In this document: piece by piece, positions 5,116 through 8,301 of the stretch
Layout: the number at the start of each line of letters is the position of its first letter
Position numbering within the stretch: position 1 is the stretch's first letter
Source of the DNA: an uncultured Terriglobus sp.
GTDB lineage: Bacteria; Acidobacteriota; Terriglobia; Terriglobales; Acidobacteriaceae
NCBI GenBank assembly: GCA_937871605.1
Contig: CALMRM010000048.1
Coordinates: forward strand, 4,362 to 12,662
Direction of reading: 5' to 3'
DNA length: 8,301 bases
Program-made: the position numbers and the translations under genes
Notes under the pieces: model-generated
Told to the model about the DNA's origin: nothing
Database searches by the model: none
Seen by the model: the letters and a program-made list of their open reading frames with translations, nothing else

Positions 5116-6489
5116 ATGTCCTACACAGCTGCCGTCGAGCACCTGTACGCCCTCAGTGGCGAGCTTGCCGCGCCCACAGGAGGCGCACCCCGCCGCAAAT
5201 TTGATCTCGACCATATGCGCACCCTGGCTATCGCCCTGGGCAACCCACAGTTGCGGTTTCCCAGCATTCTCATTGCGGGAACCAACGGCAAGGGCTCTAC
5301 CGCAGCCACGCTGGCCAGCATACTAAGCAGCGCGGGGTACCGCGCCGGCCTCTACACCTCGCCCCACCTGCAGCGCGTCAACGAGCGTGTGCAACTCAGC
5401 ACAGGACAAGCCGGTAGCAACACGCTGGCTGACATCGACGATGACACGTTTGCACGGCTCTACTTTCAGGTCGATGACACTGCCAATCAGCTGGTGGCTG
5501 AAGGCGAGCTGCCCCACCCGCCTAGCTTTTTCGAGGTCATGACCGCTCTCGCCTTTCTCGCCTTTGCGGAGGCGGGTATCGACATCGCCGTGTTGGAGGT
5601 GGGCCTGGGTGGGCGGCTGGATGCCACCAACATCGTCGAGCCGGTCGCATCCGTCATCACCGACATCAGCCTGGACCACATGGAGTGGCTTGGGAACAGC
5701 ATTGCCGAGATCGCGCACGAAAAGGCTGGTATCCTTCGCCGGAACGGCGTTCTGGTGACACTGCCGCAGCATCCTGAGGCAAACCTTGCGATTGGTGAAA
5801 TTGCCGTCGCCAACAATGTGACTGGCCTGAATGCCGCTGACTACCTGCCCACGCGCGGCAGTGCGGAAGGCGCGTACTCTGTTCCGTTTGCCGGAGAGCA
5901 GCTGCCGGTTGAAACACCTCTGCCGGGCGAGCACCAGCGCCGCAACGTGGCCCTGGCGCTTGCCACGGCCTGGTACCTCCAGTCCGAGCGACGTATGGAC
6001 CGCATCACCCCTGCCGCCGTTGTGGCTGGCATCCGGCAGACTCGCTGGCCCGGGCGGCTAGAGCGGCATACCCTGCCTAAAGGCACGACCCTGCTGCGGG
6101 ATGTGGCGCACAACCCGGCGGGCGCATGGACCCTGCGCTCCTACCTGTCGCAAGCCTTCCGGCAGGGCACGCTGCCCGCGCCGCGTACGTTGCTGTTCTC
6201 TGCCCTGCGCGATAAAGCCGTCGGCGAGATGGCGCAAATCCTATTTCCGCTGTTCGACGAACCGGGCGACCGCATCCTGGTGGCACCGGTCAATAGCCCG
6301 CGCGCGGCGTCGCTGGAGCAGCTGAGCGCTACCGCTCATGAACAGCAGGTGGACGTGACGCTCTGCACGTCTGTCGCGGACGCCATGCAGCGAGCCATTG
6401 CCCATGGCGGCAGCGTGGTCGTTTCAGGATCGGTGTACCTGGTGGGCGAGGTCAAAGCATGGCTGCGAGCGGACGAGGGCACCTTGTGA
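5116..6489 (+). CDS. folC: Dihydrofolate synthase / folylpolyglutamate synthase FolC
   Basis: This 457-residue cytoplasmic ligase uses ATP to add glutamate to dihydropteroate (making dihydrofolate) and/or further glutamates to folates. It belongs to the Mur ligase superfamily. Landmarks in order: P-loop AGTNGKGST (54-62), YTSPHLQRVNERV (80-92), EVGLGGRLDATN (161-172), DISLDHMEWLG (183-193), HEKAGI (201-206) with Lys203 at the usual carbamylated-lysine position, WPGRLE (311-316) and DVAHNPAG (329-336), where the family usually has DGAHNP. The C-terminal VVSGSVYLVGEV (434-445) is also typical. Length is normal for bacterial FolC. Whether both activities are present cannot be decided by eye. No ribosome site precedes the ATG, so it may be translated from a leaderless message or depend on readthrough from the exonuclease gene. 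Its end overlaps the acyltransferase gene. Confidence 0.95.
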   Translation: MSYTAAVEHLYALSGELAAPTGGAPRRKFDLDHMRTLAIALGNPQLRFPSILIAGTNGKGSTAATLASILSSAGYRAGLYTSPHLQRVNERVQLSTGQAGSNTLADIDDDTFARLYFQVDDTANQLVAEGELPHPPSFFEVMTALAFLAFAEAGIDIAVLEVGLGGRLDATNIVEPVASVITDISLDHMEWLGNSIAEIAHEKAGILRRNGVLVTLPQHPEANLAIGEIAVANNVTGLNAADYLPTRGSAEGAYSVPFAGEQLPVETPLPGEHQRRNVALALATAWYLQSERRMDRITPAAVVAGIRQTRWPGRLERHTLPKGTTLLRDVAHNPAGAWTLRSYLSQAFRQGTLPAPRTLLFSALRDKAVGEMAQILFPLFDEPGDRILVAPVNSPRAASLEQLSATAHEQQVDVTLCTSVADAMQRAIAHGGSVVVSGSVYLVGEVKAWLRADEGTL

Positions 6490-7319
6490 CAGCAGCCAAC
6501 GCTGGCAAGGCGTACGGCGGCCTGCTGCGCTGGGTCTCGTATCTCCTCTTTATTCCGCTGATGGTGGCGGTCACCATCACGTGCGGCCTCCTGTCGCTCC
6601 TGTGCTCGTTGTGGGACCGCTCCGGTCGCCAGCAGCATACCGTGGCGCAGTTTTGGGCGCGCCTCATGCTCCGCATCGCCCTGTCGCCCGTCACCGTGTC
6701 AGGAGCGAACCACTTGCACCAGGCCGGGGCGGCAGTATTTGCCTGCAACCACCTCAGCTACATGGATACACCTGCGCTGTTTGGCACGCTGCCCTTTCAG
6801 TTCCGCATTTTGGCGAACCACTATCTCTTCCGCTACCCCTTCATCGGCTGGCACCTGACGCGCTCCGGCCAGGTGCCCATCGACCAGCACAGCATGCGGT
6901 CCCAGGTGGCAGGGCTCATGCGCGGTGTGTCCACCCTAAAGTCTGGCATGCCGCTGCTCATCTTTCCAGATGGCAGCCGGTCCAGCGACGGCCACGTGCG
7001 CCAATTTATGGCAGGCGCAGCGTTCATGGCCATTAAGGCGCAAGTGCCGCTGGTTCCGTTAGCGTTGGTAGGCACGTACGAGCTGCTGCCCATGCACACC
7101 TACCACCTGGCCCCTCGCCCGCTGCTGCTGGTGGCATGCGACCCGCTCCCAACACTCGGCCTGACAACCCGCGATGCCGAAGCCCTGACCGGTCGCCTGC
7201 TGACCAGCATTGCCGACGCGTATTACGCTCATTCGCAACTAGAGCGCCCCGCCGTTCCACCTGCCAGCGAGGCCAAGGTCTTCAATACGCCCGACCATAC
7301 GCTCACAGGACCGGCGTAA
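6459..7319 (+). CDS. PlsC-like 1-acyl-glycerol-3-phosphate acyltransferase
   Basis: This protein of 286 residues is a membrane-associated acyltransferase of the PlsC (LPLAT/AGPAT) family, which transfers an acyl chain to lysophosphatidic acid in phospholipid synthesis. A hydrophobic segment (about 26-49) anchors it near the N-terminus. Motif I is NHLSYMD (97-103) with catalytic His98 and Asp103. Motif II corresponds to the region up to GQVPIDQ (137-143). Motif III is FPDGSRS (169-175), where the family usually has FPEGTRS. Motif IV is VPLVPLALVG (196-205). Two starts are plausible: ATG at 6459 (GAGGT six bases ahead, 31-base overlap with folC) or GTG at 6486 (GAGGG six bases ahead, four-base GTGA overlap, 277 residues). 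Both keep every domain. Acyl acceptor specificity is uncertain, as the family also includes ornithine-lipid and other acyltransferases. The hydrolase gene follows after 13 bases. Confidence 0.88.
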   Translation: MAASGRGHLVTAANAGKAYGGLLRWVSYLLFIPLMVAVTITCGLLSLLCSLWDRSGRQQHTVAQFWARLMLRIALSPVTVSGANHLHQAGAAVFACNHLSYMDTPALFGTLPFQFRILANHYLFRYPFIGWHLTRSGQVPIDQHSMRSQVAGLMRGVSTLKSGMPLLIFPDGSRSSDGHVRQFMAGAAFMAIKAQVPLVPLALVGTYELLPMHTYHLAPRPLLLVACDPLPTLGLTTRDAEALTGRLLTSIADAYYAHSQLERPAVPPASEAKVFNTPDHTLTGPA

Positions 7320-7332
7320 ACTCCAAGCTGAC

Positions 7333-8079
7333 ATGGCCCGCCCACGCATCCTGATTCCACTCCCTACCAGTTTTGACGAGGCGTACAACCAGCAGTGCTG
7401 GCCAGAGTTTGCCGACGCTGTGCGCGACGCAGGGGGCGATCCGATACCGCTGCCGCTGACCCACTCCGAAGCTGAGGTGGAGGCCCTGGCAAATGGAGCG
7501 GATGGCATTTTGCTGCCCGGCAGCCCTGCTGATATGGACCCTGCGCGCTACGGCCATGCACGGCAAGACGCCACGGCCCGTGCGGATCCAGCGCGGGAGC
7601 AGACAGACTTCGCCCTGCTTGGAGCGGCGGAGCGTGTCGGCAAGCCACTGCTTGGCATCTGCATGGGCCTGCAGACGATGAACACCTACTACGGCGGCAC
7701 CCTGATCCAGGATCTGGACCCCATGCCGGTAAACCACGCAGCAGGTCGCGCAGTGCAGGCGGCCCATACCGCCCTGGTCACGCCTGGCAGCCGCCTGCAT
7801 GGGGTCGTCGCGAGTTTGCCGGAATTTGCTGAGGAGTCAGACGGCGTGGGGCGCTTACCAGTGAACTCCAGCCACCACCAGGCTGTCGATGCACCCGGCG
7901 AGACCCTGCGGGTCACCGCCCGCTGCCGGCAGGATGGCGTGATCGAAGCCGTTGAGAGCCAGGACACTGGGCGCTGGCTGATGGGCCTCCAATGGCATCC
8001 GGAACGCACCCTGTCGAGCAGCCCAGCATCGCTCGCCCTGTTCCGGGCCTTTGTGGCGGCCTGCAGCCAACAAGGCTGA
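7333..8079 (+). CDS. Class I glutamine amidotransferase-like hydrolase (peptidase C26, PuuD-like)
   Basis: This 248-residue cytoplasmic enzyme belongs to the gamma-glutamyl-gamma-aminobutyrate hydrolase family, which hydrolyses gamma-glutamyl amide bonds. It has the Cys-His-Glu triad: Cys110 in GICMGLQTMN, and His222 and Glu224 in GLQWHPE. Other family marks are LPGSPADMDPARYG (61-74), GGTLIQDL (121-128) and VNSSHHQAVD (177-186). PuuD itself acts in putrescine breakdown, but no puu genes are nearby, so the substrate is unknown. The neighbouring folC, which makes gamma-glutamyl chains, makes a folate or other gamma-glutamyl substrate conceivable, but that is speculation. No synthetase domain is fused. 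The ATG at 7333 has no obvious ribosome site and lies 13 bases after the acyltransferase stop, so coupling to upstream translation is likely. rsmG starts one base after its stop. Confidence 0.88.
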   Translation: MARPRILIPLPTSFDEAYNQQCWPEFADAVRDAGGDPIPLPLTHSEAEVEALANGADGILLPGSPADMDPARYGHARQDATARADPAREQTDFALLGAAERVGKPLLGICMGLQTMNTYYGGTLIQDLDPMPVNHAAGRAVQAAHTALVTPGSRLHGVVASLPEFAEESDGVGRLPVNSSHHQAVDAPGETLRVTARCRQDGVIEAVESQDTGRWLMGLQWHPERTLSSSPASLALFRAFVAACSQQG

Positions 8080-8080
8080 T

Positions 8081-8301
8081 ATGGCGATACTTACGGCAGA
8101 TCGCCTCTCGGTCTTACTGCAACCGTATGTCAACGGGCTTGAACTGCCAGCCGGCATATTCGAACGGTGCGCCGTCTACCTGGACCTGCTGCTGCGCTGG
8201 AACGAACGCACCAATTTGACAGCGGTGCGCGATCCGGAACAGTTAGCAACCCGCCAGCTTGGCGAAAGCCTGTTTGCGGCCCAGTGTGTCGACAGCCAGG
8301 G
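8081..8301 (+). CDS. rsmG: 16S rRNA (guanine-N7) methyltransferase RsmG, N-terminal part
   Basis: The first 73 codons are present and the frame is open at the window edge, so the gene continues to the right. RsmG (GidB) methylates N7 of G527 in 16S rRNA using S-adenosylmethionine; loss gives low-level streptomycin resistance in several bacteria. The visible part has the N-terminal helical region with YLDLLLRWNERTNLTAVRD (33-51) and ATRQLGESLF (56-65). This matches the family pattern of a Trp-Asn pair, NLT, and a later segment ending in a Ser-Leu, which here reads GES rather than the common DS. The SAM-binding Rossmann core (expected GxGxGxPG) would lie beyond the edge. The start ATG is one base after the stop of the upstream hydrolase gene, with AAGG (8072-8075) five bases ahead. 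It reads as the last visible gene of the forward operon. Confidence 0.88.
   Translation, partial: MAILTADRLSVLLQPYVNGLELPAGIFERCAVYLDLLLRWNERTNLTAVRDPEQLATRQLGESLFAAQCVDSQ

Overview
The window looks like chromosomal core sequence from a GC-rich Gram-negative bacterium. An outer-membrane barrel and two predicted exported redox proteins point to a Gram-negative envelope. The style of the RsmG, MsrA and thioredoxin-like proteins suggests an Acidobacteriota (Terriglobia-like) genome, but that assignment comes from recalled family resemblance and was not searched. I see no mobile element, CRISPR array, rRNA or tRNA.

Left part (1-1810). A reverse-strand gene (153-836) encodes a small outer-membrane beta-barrel protein with a signal peptide, a GTG start and a terminal phenylalanine. 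A long imperfect hairpin lies just past its 3' end. A gene-free stretch of about 450 bases with several small inverted repeats separates it from the divergent forward gene for methionine sulfoxide reductase A (msrA, 1292-1810).

Middle part (1812-4024). Two reverse-strand genes form a tight operon with an ATGA stop/start overlap. The first makes an exported protein of about 578 residues: a helical, TPR-like N-terminal half, a thioredoxin-like domain with a CLPC centre, and a C-terminal domain I cannot name. The second makes a 159-residue stand-alone homologue of the N-terminal (alpha) domain of DsbD, with its C-x4-C pair. The operon ends one base from the end of msrA. This predicted envelope thiol-redox pair is the most interesting part of the window.

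Right part (4184-8301). Five forward genes follow closely: a stand-alone 5'-3' exonuclease of the FEN/PolA type, folC (dihydrofolate/folylpolyglutamate synthase), a PlsC-like acyltransferase, a class I glutamine-amidotransferase-like hydrolase (peptidase C26 type), and the first 73 codons of rsmG, cut by the window edge. From folC on, genes overlap or lie 1-13 bases apart, so they are probably one transcript. A possible extra promoter next to folC may make its message leaderless. The products are housekeeping enzymes without an obvious shared pathway.
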